64,000 nt of DNA from Siphlonurus alternatus (Eukaryota; Arthropoda; Insecta; Ephemeroptera; Siphlonuridae): assembly GCA_949825025.1 (NCBI GenBank), contig OX463780.1, forward strand, positions 24,692,229-24,756,228, written 5' to 3'. The translations under genes and the position numbers were made by a program. Of this stretch, positions 13,820 to 25,298 are shown one piece after another (within the stretch, counting starts at the first letter, position 1; each line of letters begins with the position of its first letter). The notes below the pieces were generated by a model. It saw only the letters and a list, made by a program, of their open reading frames with translations, ran no database searches and had not been told where the DNA came from.

Positions 13820-14190
13820 TTCTAGCGTGGCGAGTGCATTGACCGGTTCTCGTTACATCACCGAAGTCAAGCTACGCCGAGCGTGGTTAGTAGTGTTAGT
13901 AATTGGATGGGTGACCGTTTCAAGTAAAAATGGTCCATTGATAAAAAGTAGAGGTGTCCGTCCTAAGGTTTTCCACTGTTCCCTGAGAGTTCCCCCAGTT
14001 TCACCTCAGCGAATGCTGCAATGTGGGACGCGTTACAGGATACAGGCCGTGGCCACCATATATCCTTTCCCTTCCTTATCCGTTTATTATACGTATACCT
14101 ATTACCCCGCGGCTCGAGCTCCAAGCTCATACAAAAGAAGAAAATCTTACGACATAATATTAGCACGATTAAAAGGAACGTAAAATTTAG
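13820..14190 (+). mobile_element. 5S rRNA-derived SINE (SINE3-like), copy 1
   Basis: The first about 90 bp resemble a 5S rRNA gene. TTGACCGGTTCTCG matches the region before the internal promoter, followed by AAGTCAAGCTACGCCGAG (A-box region) and GGTTAGTA ... TTGGATGGGTGACCG (C-box region). The 3' body resembles a second copy at 53160-53592 (minus), with shared stretches around CAGCGAATGCTG and GCCGTGGCCACC. A 5S head joined to the same unrelated tail in two places defines a SINE rather than a stray 5S pseudogene. Both ends are approximate. Confidence 0.7.
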
Positions 14191-14346
14191 GTTCTTTTTG
14201 TTACACTTATAACTTATAAACCAATTTAACCAATGCAATTTTATCATGAACGCTGGGCATGTGAAAAATCGTGAGCGTGAACTTTAATTCAACAAGGCCC
14301 ATGCACCTGGCTCACATCGAAATATGTTTAATTTTTAATATTGTGT

Positions 14347-14708
14347 TTAAAGGAGGGGAACCGCTTCAGCTTTTATATTTTTAACGAGTTATAAATAATG
14401 TCAAACTTACTTTTGCACCAAAAAAATAGTCACCACCCTCAGCCTTCCACCAGTTCAGCAGTTGAAATTCAAAAAGAGCGCCAAAGAAAATTGGGGCGTA
14501 TGACGTCAAGCGCCATGATTGGTCAAGTGCAACCAATCGTTGATCTTGACGTCATATGCCCCAATTTTCTTTGGCGCTCTTTTTGAATTTCAACTGCTGA
14601 ACTGGTGGAAGGCGGAGGGTGGTGACTATTTTTTTGGTGCACAAGTAAGTTTGACATTATTTATAACACGTTAAAAATATAAAAGCTGAAGCGGTTCCCC
14701 TCCTTTAA
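14347..14708. repeat. Palindromic TTAA-flanked MITE, family E
   Basis: An almost perfect foldback from TTAAAGGAGGGGAACCG to CGGTTCCCCTCCTTTAA. Two TGACGTCA palindromes flank a centre containing ATTGGT/ACCAAT inverted boxes. The TTAA at each end is the usual target of piggyBac-type elements (inference). Confidence 0.85.
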
Positions 14709-15527
14709 TAAAAAATATACTCTTAGTTTTCTTACAGCTGCTTCTATTGATTAAATACAAGTATTAAAAAATATAATATTTTTCTTTCAAATATACTTCT
14801 TGTAGATATTTTTGGCTTTTCTCGTTAAACGATCAACTTTTACAATTAATATTTACGTAAAAAATTGCCGATCTCTTAAATTTAAACTTAATTACATGGC
14901 CACGCCGTTAAAATAATATGAATTTGTTTATTAATTACGTGTACGTTTTCTTTATTTATTATTATTTTTTTTTATAAATTAATGTTTTTAACTTTCAAAT
15001 AATTTCCATTTAACATTTCACTGTTCATTAAATCTGTTCAAAACAATAATTATGTATTTTACCCGGCGTCAAACATACTCAATCTCTCGTAAGTCTCAAT
15101 ATACAGTATAATTATATGCGTATATTTTTAACCACTTTATTCATTCCTATTATAATCTCTAACATGCACTTGAATAATATATATTATTCATTTTATATTT
15201 TATACTATGCAACTTGTCAAAAGAACTTAAAAGTACATGAATTATAATATAATATATATATCAAAATGTTGGCAAATAATTTTGTTTCATATCTGTAAGC
15301 GCAGAGTATATTATTTTAATTGGTATATATAATAATATACATAATTATATATAATACAGAAAAAAATACGAAAACTACCTAAAAGAAATGTTAGAATTCC
15401 ATGCAGTTTATTTATTATTGTTATTTATTTTTTTTTTTTTTTAAACTGAAATCTCAACATTTCATCTCACGAATAGGTTCTTCTGAAAAAAATTCCAAAG
15501 TCGGGTGAACGCGTCGTTTAACATAGC
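14709..15527. other. AT-rich sequence, nothing recognised
   Basis: No exon or transposon terminus supported. Confidence 0.4.
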
Positions 15528-16239
15528 TTAAAGGCCTTCTGAACCTTTTCACAGTATTAAGTACACGGTTAGCTTTGCTTCAGTGTGATTCAGCTGCATA
15601 ATTTTTTTGGTTTCAGTAGCACAAATATCAGAGACAATAGCCGATGAAGAAGCACCTGTGACGTCACTCACGCTCATTCAGCGGCGACAATATAGGGAAA
15701 TCCCTGCAAAAGATAGGTTCACTCCCGCTGCAACCACGGCCACAATTTTACTTCTGGAATTTTGAAACTTTACCAGGGCAGTCTTGATAGTATTTGTCAA
15801 ATAGACTGAAAGAATTTTTTTGGTGGCGTGTGTACAGATTGAGTTATTGCGGTTGCAAGATAAGCCAAAAATTTAACATTGTTTTCCTATACAACATTTT
15901 TGCTCCTCTTTCTACCGCAATAACTCGGTTTGTATGAATGCCATCAAAAAAAATCTTTCAAGCTATTTGACAAATACTATCAAGACTACCCTGGTAAAGT
16001 TTCAAAATTCCAGAAGTAAAATTGTGGCCGTGGTTGCAGCGGGAGTGAACCTATCTTTTGCAGGGATTTCCCTATATTGTCGCCGCTGAATGAGCGTGAG
16101 TGACATCACAGGTTCCTTTTTATCGGCTATTATCTCTGATATTTGTGCTGCTGAAACAAAAAAAATTATGTAGCCGAATCATACTAAAGCAAAGCTAACC
16201 GTGTACTTAATATTGTGCAAAGGTTCATAAGGCCTTTAA
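15528..16239. repeat. Palindromic TTAA-flanked MITE, family C copy 1
   Basis: Begins TTAAAGGCCTTCTGAACC and ends with the inverse followed by TTTAA. The arms of about 350 bp are near-perfect inverted copies. A CRE-type TGACGTCA near 15659 on the left arm has decayed to TGACATCA on the right (about 16101). Copy 2 lies at 24427-25139. Confidence 0.9.
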
Positions 16240-16869
16240 CAAACAAAGACCCTCGAATATCTCGAAAAAATATACGTACACCTTTATGTGGTATGAAAAA
16301 AAAAAAAAATATATATATATAGCAAAAATGAGCTTTAAAACCAAAAACAGGTTATTATTATTTATTTTTTTTTTTCTCAACTCCATTTCTCCGTAAAAAA
16401 ATAATAAATAAAATTTCCCTTGTTAATTCTCATAAGAGATTTTCTTGATTTTATGACGGGAAAACGGATTCGAAAACATGTATTTTTTAAACATTTTTTG
16501 GCTAAAGCTTGCTTGACGATCGAGCCACAGAACATGGCTATATATTTTTTTTCATACCACCTATAATATGGTGTATTTTATTTTATTTTACTTTTTTTTT
16601 TTTTTTTTTTTTTAGATATTTGAAGGTACAGGTAAGGCCCGGCCGGGCCGGCTCATGAAATGACGCATTCTTTTCTCTGACTTTGGATTTTTTTCTGGCA
16701 GACCTATATATGATAGAATAATTTGTTGGATTTCGGTTCCATAATATATTATGTAGGAGCACTAGAAATATTTTTAGAAAATACTAACTCGTTTCTTTGT
16801 TGTCTTTTTGTGGTATTTTTAAAAAATTTCATTTGCTACAAACTTAATTGATACGATAAATAATGTCCA
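16240..16869. other. AT-rich sequence with a short GC-rich island
   Basis: A GGCCCGGCCGGGCCGG palindrome lies at about 16636-16652. No coding region is supported. Confidence 0.4.
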
Positions 16870-17216
16870 ATGGAGTATCGACCTCATTTTTTTTTTTTTA
16901 TTTTTTTTTTTTTTTGCAGAAATGAATAGAGCGTGCAAATATACTATGCGACCCTGATTTTTTTGTCAGATTTTTTAGAGCCCGGGAAGTATTTTTAAAA
17001 AATTATTGAAAGTTCTTTTTGTATAACATAAGTAACGAGGGGCCGCTCCAAGAAAAAGATAGGACTTATTGCCGCCTCGTGACGTCACAAAAAGGACTTT
17101 CAATAATATTTTAACAATAGTTCCTGGGCTCTAAAAAATCTGAAAAAAGTAGGGTAACATAACTTTCCACGCTCTATCCATTTCTGCAATAAAAAAAATC
17201 GAGGTTGATACTCCAT
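16870..17216. repeat. Palindromic MITE, family A1 copy
   Basis: Ends ATGGAGTATCG and GATACTCCAT, followed by TA. It has the family A interior with GAGCCCGGGAAGTATT and a TGACGTCA on the right arm (about 17090). The matching site on the left arm is degraded. Confidence 0.85.
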
Positions 17217-17440
17217 TACATTGAAGGTACATGTTTGTCTAATTTTAATAGTAATTTTATAACTAAACGATTCTTGCTTCTTTAATTCTCAAATTTTCAA
17301 TCACACAGTTAAATGAATAACAAAAATTATTAAATTATAATAATAATATGTATAGGAAACCATTTTCAATTCTCTAAAACAATGAAATTTTGTCAACAGC
17401 TTTGTTGTATATATGAAGTAAAGAGTAATAAATAGCAATA

Positions 17441-17760
17441 ATGGAGTACCGACCTTAAAATTTTTTATTGCAGAAATGGATAGAGGGTGCAAAAATATGC
17501 TACTCTGAATTTTTTCAGATTTTTCTGAGACCGGGAAGTATTTTTAAAAAATTATTGGAAGTACATTTTGATGACGTCACGAGGCGCCTCTCCTTAAGAA
17601 AAGTATAGGACATTGACGCCCGTGACATCATAAAACGGACTTTCAATAATTTTTTAAAAATACTTCCCGGTCTCAGAAAAATCAGAAAAAATTCAGAGTA
17701 GCATATTTTTGCACCCTCTATCCATTTCTGCAATAAAAAAATTTGAGGTCAGTATTCCAT
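17441..17760. repeat. Palindromic MITE, family A1 copy
   Basis: Ends ATGGAGTACC and GTATTCCAT with TA on both sides. It has one TGACGTCA on the left arm (about 17573) and a decayed TGACATCA opposite. Confidence 0.85.
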
Positions 17761-17829
17761 TAAATACTGAATAAGCTGCATGTCTTTGCAAATACAGGTC
17801 TACTCTATTAATTTCATTGTAAAAATACT

Positions 17830-18184
17830 TTAAGGGTAAGGTAACGCCACCAATGTTAAAAAAAATCCCTCTCACAAAAATTCTGAAAAAAATTTAAAAT
17901 GTTCTCCTCTACACCCCCTATCAGTAGCTAAAATATCAGGTATACAAATACGATCTAGTTTTTGAGTTATAAATTTTTAAAGTTGACTACTTTAACATGG
18001 AGAAATGAAAATCCCATGTTAAATTAGTCAACTTTAAAAATTCATAACTCAAAAACTAGATCGTATTTGCATACCTGATATTTTAGCTACTGATAGGGGG
18101 TGTAGAGGAGAACATTTTAAATTTTTTTCAGAATTTTTGTGAGAGGGATTTTTTTTAACATTGGTGGCGTTACCTTACCCTTAA
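17830..18184. repeat. Palindromic TTAA-flanked MITE, family B copy
   Basis: TTAAGGGTAAGGTAACGCC at the left end and its exact inverse at the right. The arms of about 170 bp are near-perfect, and TTAA lies at both outer ends. Related copies lie at 22114-22817 (nested), 23556-23909 and 47718-48072, with a diverged relative at 47351-47721. Confidence 0.9.
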
Positions 18185-19269
18185 TGATTTTTATGACAAA
18201 AATAGTTTGCAATTAATTAACCATCAGTTTATTGATCGTTCAATATAAATGTGTGTTTAATTTCTATTTATATGTAATGTTAATAATGTGTTGTAAATTT
18301 TTGACAAGACTAATGCTGCATGTATTGTGACGATTTATTGTTACTGTATATACCGCCAGTCAGGGACGGACTGGGCCAAAACGGTCCACCGAGCGAGAAG
18401 GAATGACGGCTCACATAAGCGGGGGCCAACACTCCAAAGGGGGGTCTGGGGGGCGGAACCCCCCAGCAGCCCGCCGCAGGCGCGATTTTTTTTTTAGGTT
18501 TTTACTAGAATTTTTACTAAATTTCTCTAAATTTTTCACATATTACACTAAATAGCTTCAATTAAATTTTAATATTAGCTGCAGTTAATATTTACTATAT
18601 TATAATACCAAGTATTAAATCTTAATTAATCAAGTCAAGTGATAAATTTCCTATGTTTTTTGAAAAACGAAAGAAGTATAGAACTCGATCTCTTCTTAAT
18701 TTCAATTCCTTAATTTTTTTCCTAAAGCATTGCAGTATACTGCTAAATTTACTGCTAAAAAGCATATTCATGACGTATTAAAATATTTGTTTGACACAAA
18801 TTAAGGTATAACCTGAGAATTTGTCTGTCAAGGTCAAGAGGCGTGGCTATACTGGCAACACTGTTTGCATTGGAATGCGAATAATTTGTTAGGAGGGGGT
18901 GTGGTGTGGTGACAACAGTCCTTGAGAGCGTTGCCACATTTCTCATCACATATGGAAAACAATCATCGCCACGGTTCGAAATATTATATGAAAACAATTC
19001 AGAAAAATAGTCTAAAAAATTAGGTTTTATATAGTAAAAAAAAAATAATTAAAAGAATCTGTTGTATAGTTTTTTTGCAATGCTAATTAACAAATTTAAC
19101 ATTGGAAGGATACAAAATTCTCATTTAAATAAATTAATTGTAATTAAACCAACGGTTAAAAAATTCCGAAAAAATTCAGAGCTAATTTGACGATTGTTTA
19201 AGTCCACCAAATTAATTTGAAGAAATCTATGTTGTAGCGAATTTTTCGTCCAAATTTTTCAGGTTAAGC

Positions 19270-21062
19270 CTTAAACTACTGCTTTCATTAAATTTAGCAA
19301 GAATATAATGACGCGCGCGCAAAACACGGTATTCACCCATGAATTTAATTTATAGTCCTAAAAACAGAGACACGTGTATATAATATAGGTATAATCCGTA
19401 TAATACACACTGTGCATTCAACTGGTGATTCAACCATGCATGCATCTGCATGCTCAAAAAAGAGCTTAATTCTCAAGAAATGAAAATCGGTTAAATCACT
19501 GTTGACGATCTAGCTATCTCGCCGTGCTCTCCGCAAACCAAAAATAATAAAATTCCTGTACTTACCGGGATGTCCATGGACTGCACACGAGGCGGACTTA
19601 CCTTAAGGCTTCTTAAGTATTGCACTCTGAACACTAAGCTTGCATGCTGGTCACTTTAGTTCGGAGATAGGAGAACAATTTATAAAAACGTACAGCCATG
19701 CATGCAGGCCGGGGCACACGTTTATCTATTATTATTATGCATATGGTTGCATATACCGCCGACCGGTACGCACATAATTGTAAAAAAAAAAAAAATTAAG
19801 CCGGCTAGCTGTTGGCCGGGGGTTGCATGCGCACATTAAAAAGTAAAAACATATTTTCTTGCAAAATAAATAATATAAGCCCTCACTTTAACTCTTAAAT
19901 CGTTTATTTGAATATTACATAGCAATTTGCTTTTATTTTGTCCACATTTTAAGCATAAATGTGAAAATGTCGTACAAAATCACTAAAATTCACAAAGCAA
20001 AATGAACACTGCATGTCCCTTTGGCGCGTTCGTGCAATTAATTTTCAATCTGCTGGCTAGAGGTGCATGGCAGCACTTTCTGGCTATCAGGATGCGTTTC
20101 GATGCGTTTTCGCCGTTTTCAGAACCCAAAAAGGCGCACTAATTTTAAAGTAGTTTTCTTGACGACTTCCAGTCATGTCTGCAGCCTTTTATGATGAGAT
20201 GATGACCATATTGACCAGAAAATTGACAATAAATTGCAGACATTGCAGCAATTCTACATATATTTTATTATGCCAGTTATGCCACATGGCAATTAATATG
20301 CTGCAGACATGACTGGAAGTCATCAAGAAAACAACTTTAACATTAGTGCGCCTTTTTGGGGTTTGAAAACACATCTACTAATAGCCAGAAAGTGCTGACA
20401 CCTCTAGCCAGCAGATTGAAAATTAATTGCACGAACGCGCAAAAGGTACATACATGTGATTATTTTGCTTTGTGAATTTTAGTGATTTTGTATTTTGTAA
20501 GACAGGACCAATGCGTGAAAAATGGACAAAATAAAAGCAAATTACTATGTAATGTTCAAATAAACTGTTTAAGAGTTAAAGTTAGGGCTTAATTATGTGT
20601 ATTGATTTTGCAAGAAAATGTCTTTTTAATGTGCACGACCTCTAAATTTTGACAATTAGGTGCATCATGTGCCCCGGCCGGCCTGCATGCTGTGTTTATG
20701 CTCGTATCCCCGCGAACTAAAGTGGCTTTAAGCTTATAGTGTTCAGTGACTTCAGTGCAATTAATTTAAGGCAAGTTCGCCTCATTCGAGCTCATTGCAG
20801 TCCATGGACATCCCGGTAAGTACAGGAATTTTATTATTTTTGGTTTGCGATTCCGGAAGAGCGCGGCGAGATATTATAGATTGTCAGCAGCGATTTTCAT
20901 TTTTTCAGATCGAAGCTCTTTTTTTCGATGCTTTACACATGTTGAAAGTAAAGTGCGCGCGCATGATGGTCTGTTTTTAGGATTGCATGTAGCTGGATAC
21001 CGTGTGTTTTATTGCACCATATTTCTTAATTGCTAAATTTAATGGAAGCAGTGGTTTTTAGC
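19270..21062. repeat. 1.8-kb long palindrome inside the hAT-like element
   Basis: The left arm (to about 20190) and right arm (from about 20300) are inverted copies with moderate divergence. TACTTACCGGGATGTCCATG near 19560 mirrors CATGGACATCCCGGTAAGTA near 20805, and GACTTCCAGTCATGTCTGCAG near the centre mirrors its inverse. The outermost match I can follow is TGCTAAATTTAATG... near 21030 against its inverse near 19290. No convincing open frame. It could be a foldback element in its own right or the body of the host hAT-like element. Confidence 0.75.
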
Positions 21063-22113
21063 TAGTTTGTTGTATCATATATATGCAGACAAATATATTT
21101 TGATACCGCGTGAAGAAATATATAAGTAGGTCTCTCATTGTGCCGAGATGTTTTGCGCGCATATTATAACAATAATATAATGGCTTAAATTTTAAATTTT
21201 GTGTCAAATTGTTGCATAAATTATAATTATGAATTCTTGATTTTTAAAAGCCAATTAAAAAATAGTTTGGCCACACTTAATTACATTAAATTAATTTAAA
21301 AATACTTCCTGGACTTGGAAGTATACCAGCATACATGGGGGAGGGGGAAAAAAATAGCAGAATTATACCTTCGATAGCTCGAGATATTCTCGAGATTTGT
21401 GTATAGGATATATAGGTATATAAATTGTTCACTGGAGAAATATATAAGGATTTTGGATTCCAAATAAATACAATGTTAATTAATAAATTTATTAGGAGTT
21501 TGAGAAAGGACTTTTCAAGCAAACTGAGAATGTTTAATTTCTTTCTCCATTACTTTACTTAAGTTTCAAGTTTTTTATATTATAAATTGCTTATATTTTG
21601 TATACTTTTTTCAAGGTAAATGCAAAGTATTTTACTGAGAATTTTTTATTTACTGATATGAAGTATTTGATTTTAAGTTGTAAGCAACAGTTAATTTTAA
21701 TTATTATTAAATTAATTTTTGAACTTCATTTCATGCAAGACCCATGGCACATAGCACAATTTTCTTGCTGCAATAAATATTTTTATTCATCTTTCAATTG
21801 AAAATTAATTAGTGATGATGATTAGAAATACGTCAAATCAAATACGCCAGCAGCTATATATAGTTAAAAAATAAACCTATAACCAGGAAAATAAATAAAT
21901 AAATGTTGTTTTATTCAGAATCATATTTTGTGTAAATTATTAAATTGTGATGCATGCAGAGCCTGCAGGATCACCTTCTTTTGTTTTAGTTTTGGTAAGT
22001 CTGAGGTCGAGTACTCGCAGCTATTATAGCTATCGGGTATATGCTATTGTTAATTTGTTAAACAAAGTTCCTCTTTTTTGCGGTAAATTGTAAATTTAGA
22101 TTATAGATCAGTA

Positions 22114-22817
22114 TTAAGGGTAAGGTAAACCACCAATGTTAAAAAAAATCCCTCACACAAAAATTCTGAAAAAAATTTAAAATGTTCTCCTCTACACCCC
22201 CTATCAGTAGCTAAAATATCAGGTATACAAATTCGATCTAGTTTTTGAGTTATAAATTTTTAAAGTTGACTACTTTAAGGGTAAGGTAACGCCACCAATG
22301 TTAAAAAAAATCCCTCTCACAAAAATTCTGAAAAAAAATTAAAATGTTCACCTCTATACCCCCTATCAGTACCTAAAATATCAGGTATACAAATACGATC
22401 TAGTTTTTGAGTTATAAAATTTTAAAGTTGACTACTTTAACATGGAGAAATGAAACTCCCATGTTAAATTGGTCAACTTTAAAAATTCATAACTCAAAAA
22501 CTAGATCGTATTTGTATACCTGATATTTTAGCTACTGATAGGGGGTGTAGAGGAGAACATTTTAAATTTTTTTCAGAATTTTTGTGAGGGATTTTTTTTT
22601 AACATTGGTGGCGTTACCTTACCCTTAACATGGATAAATGAAAGTTCCATGTTAAATTAGTCAACTTTAAAAATTTATAACTCAAAAACTAGATCGAATT
22701 TGTATACCTGATATTTTAGCTACTGATAGGGGGTGTAGAGGAGAACATTTTAAATTTTTTTCAGAATTTTTGTGTGAGGGATTTTTTTTAACATTGGTGG
22801 CGTTACCTTACCCTTAA
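22114..22817. repeat. Family B MITE (outer copy) interrupted by a second family B MITE
   Basis: The outer copy starts at TTAA (22114-22117) and ends at TTAA (22814-22817). Its central CTACTTTAACATGG is split after CTAC by the inner copy, with TTAA on both sides of the insert. The outer arms read through correctly once the insert is removed. Confidence 0.9.
22275..22628. repeat. Family B MITE (inner copy)
   Basis: A full-length copy inserted into the TTAA at the centre of its relative. TTAA lies at 22275-22278 and 22625-22628, so the 4-bp target duplication is seen directly. Confidence 0.9.
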
Positions 22818-23555
22818 AAAAAAAAAAACGGAAAAAAAATGTATAAAATATGATTTATAAATCTAAAAATCACACGGATAATTTTTTTCTCTTATATAAT
22901 TATTTCATATAGCGCTTGATTTTAAATGCATAATATGCTTTCATAAAATATATAAGACCAGAGCCCTAAGAAAGCTCTGCATGATTATAATAATATGATT
23001 TAAGACGGAATATTAATTTAGAAACGTAATTTAAAAAATCGCGGAAATAATTGACACATGGGCTAGACTACTGCAGTACATATTGTCTTGTTCATGCCAC
23101 AAATAAAGCTGATGCATGCACTTTCATTCCCTCTAATTCCTTGATCAATTTATGTAAGAGATATTGCTCTTTAATTCCATTGGTTTTTGTTGTCATTTTC
23201 TTTTTATTTCCCTCTTTTTTTTCTCTGTCTTTTCTTTTCTCCCTTTTACCTTCTTTTTCTCTCTGACCGGCGGCCCACTTTTGCCGCGGCCCACCGATCC
23301 ATGCTCGGTGGATCAGTAGGCCAGTCCGTGCCTGCCGCCAGTAGTTGAATAAATATAAATAAAAAAAAAAATAAATAAAAAAATAAAACCATCAGTTTTA
23401 ATTAATCTTTGAAGAAATTAAAAATATAGTTAGAAAAAACATTTTACTGCATATATGGTACTGTAAAATATATTGTACACATCAAAGAATTTTTTTATTA
23501 TAAATTTTAAAATTTTATTTGAAGAATTGCATCTGTCACTGTCTCCCGTAGCCTC

Positions 23556-23909
23556 TTAAGGGTAAGATAATGCCACCAATGTTAAAAAAAAATCCCTCAC
23601 ACAAAAATTCTGAAAAAAAATTAAAATGTTCTCCTCTACACCCCCTATCAGTAGCTAAAATATCAGGTATACAAATACGATCTAGTTTTTGAGTTATGAC
23701 ACTGTTATGTATTTTTAAAGTTGACAACTTTAACATGGACCATGTTAAATTAGTCAACTTTAAGAATTCTTAACTCAAAAACTAGATCGTATTTGTATAC
23801 TTGATATTTTAGCTACTAATAGGGGTGTAGAGGAGAACATTTTAAATTTTTTCCAGAATTTTTGTATGAGGGATTTTTTTTAACATTGGTGGCGTTATCT
23901 TACCCTTAA
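23556..23909. repeat. Family B MITE copy
   Basis: TTAAGGGTAAGATAATGCC to its inverse, ending in TTAA. It is slightly shorter in the centre and carries a small insertion near 23697-23709. Confidence 0.85.
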
Positions 23910-23963
23910 TTAGGCATACAAAAGTATAACGCATGATGAAAAGAAACACTGGCTATGTTTATG

Positions 23964-24426
<463 letters not shown>

Positions 24427-25139
24427 TTAAAGGCCTTATGAACCTTTGCACAATATTAAGTACACGGTAAGCTTTGCTTTAGTATGATTCGGTTGCATAA
24501 ATTTTTTTGTTTCAGCAGCACAAATATCAGAGATAATAGCCGATGAAAAGGAACCTGTGACGTCACTCACGCTCATTCAGCGGCGACAATATAGGGAAAT
24601 CCCTGCAAAAGATAGGTTCACTCCCGCTGCAACCACGGCCACAATTTTACTTCTGGAATTTTGAAACTTTACCAGGGTAGTCTTGATAGTATTTTTCAAA
24701 TAGCCTGAAAGATTTTTTTTGATGACATTCATACAAACCGAGTTATTGCGGTAGAAAGAGGAGCAAAAATGTTGTATAGGAAAACAATGTTAAATTTTTG
24801 GCTTATCTTGCTACCGCAATAACTCAGTCTGTACACACGCCACCAAAAAAATTCTCTCAGTCTATTTGACAAATACTATCAAGACTGCCCTGATAAAGTT
24901 TTAAAATTCCAGAAGTAAAATTGTGGCCGTGGTTGCAGCGGGAGTGAACCTATCTTTTGCAGGGATTTCTCTATATTGTTGCCGCTGAATGAGCGTGAGT
25001 GACGTCACAGGTGCTTCTTCATCGGCTATTATCTCTGATATTTGTGCTACTGAAACAAAAAAAAATTATGCAGCCGAATCACACTGAAGCAAAACTAACT
25101 GTGTACTTAATACTGTGAAAAGGTTCATAAGGCCTTTAA
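24427..25139. repeat. Palindromic TTAA-flanked MITE, family C copy 2
   Basis: Begins TTAAAGGCCTTATGAACC and ends with its inverse plus TTAA. Both arms retain TGACGTCA (near 24558 and 25001). It lies only about 60 bp beyond the presumed INTS13 poly(A) signal, in the gene's 3' flank. Confidence 0.9.
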
Positions 25140-25201
25140 GATACCATAATTAAATAGAGTGCATAAAACGAAAACACATGCACATGCCTTGTGAAATCAC
25201 A

Positions 25202-25207
25202 CTTTAT
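25202..25207 (-). terminator. INTS13: Poly(A) signal candidate for INTS13
   Basis: AATAAA on the minus strand, about 90 nt downstream of the INTS13 stop codon. Confidence 0.5.
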
Positions 25208-25298
25208 TATTAATTATTATTATTTAAATAACTTATAAAATAGATTCATACAAAATAATAAAACAAAATTTATGTTCCAAGATAGTGGTGCACACGAC

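Larger units (their letters stand above)
18361..23334. mobile_element. hAT-like DNA transposon with nested elements
   Basis: The left end CAGGGACGGACTGG and right end CCAGTCCGTGCCTG form inverted termini with one mismatch. An identical 8-bp sequence, CCGCCAGT, lies immediately outside both ends (18353-18360 and 23335-23342). An 8-bp duplication with CAGGG-type termini is diagnostic of the hAT superfamily. No transposase frame is visible. The interior holds a 1.8-kb palindrome (19270-21062) and two nested family B MITEs (22114-22817). Subterminal sequence CCGCCGCAGGCGCGATTTT is shared with the element at 46784-49435. It is most likely a non-autonomous or decayed copy enlarged by later insertions. 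Confidence 0.85.

Noticed and set aside
13827..14183. 118-codon open frame
   Set aside because: It overlays the 5S-derived SINE; the non-coding explanation is stronger.
14398..14586. Open frame across the centre of a MITE
   Set aside because: It lies in a perfect palindrome and has no independent support.
18755..18997. 80-codon minus-strand open frame inside the hAT-like element
   Set aside because: No hAT transposase motif (no dimerisation-domain pattern), and too short to claim.
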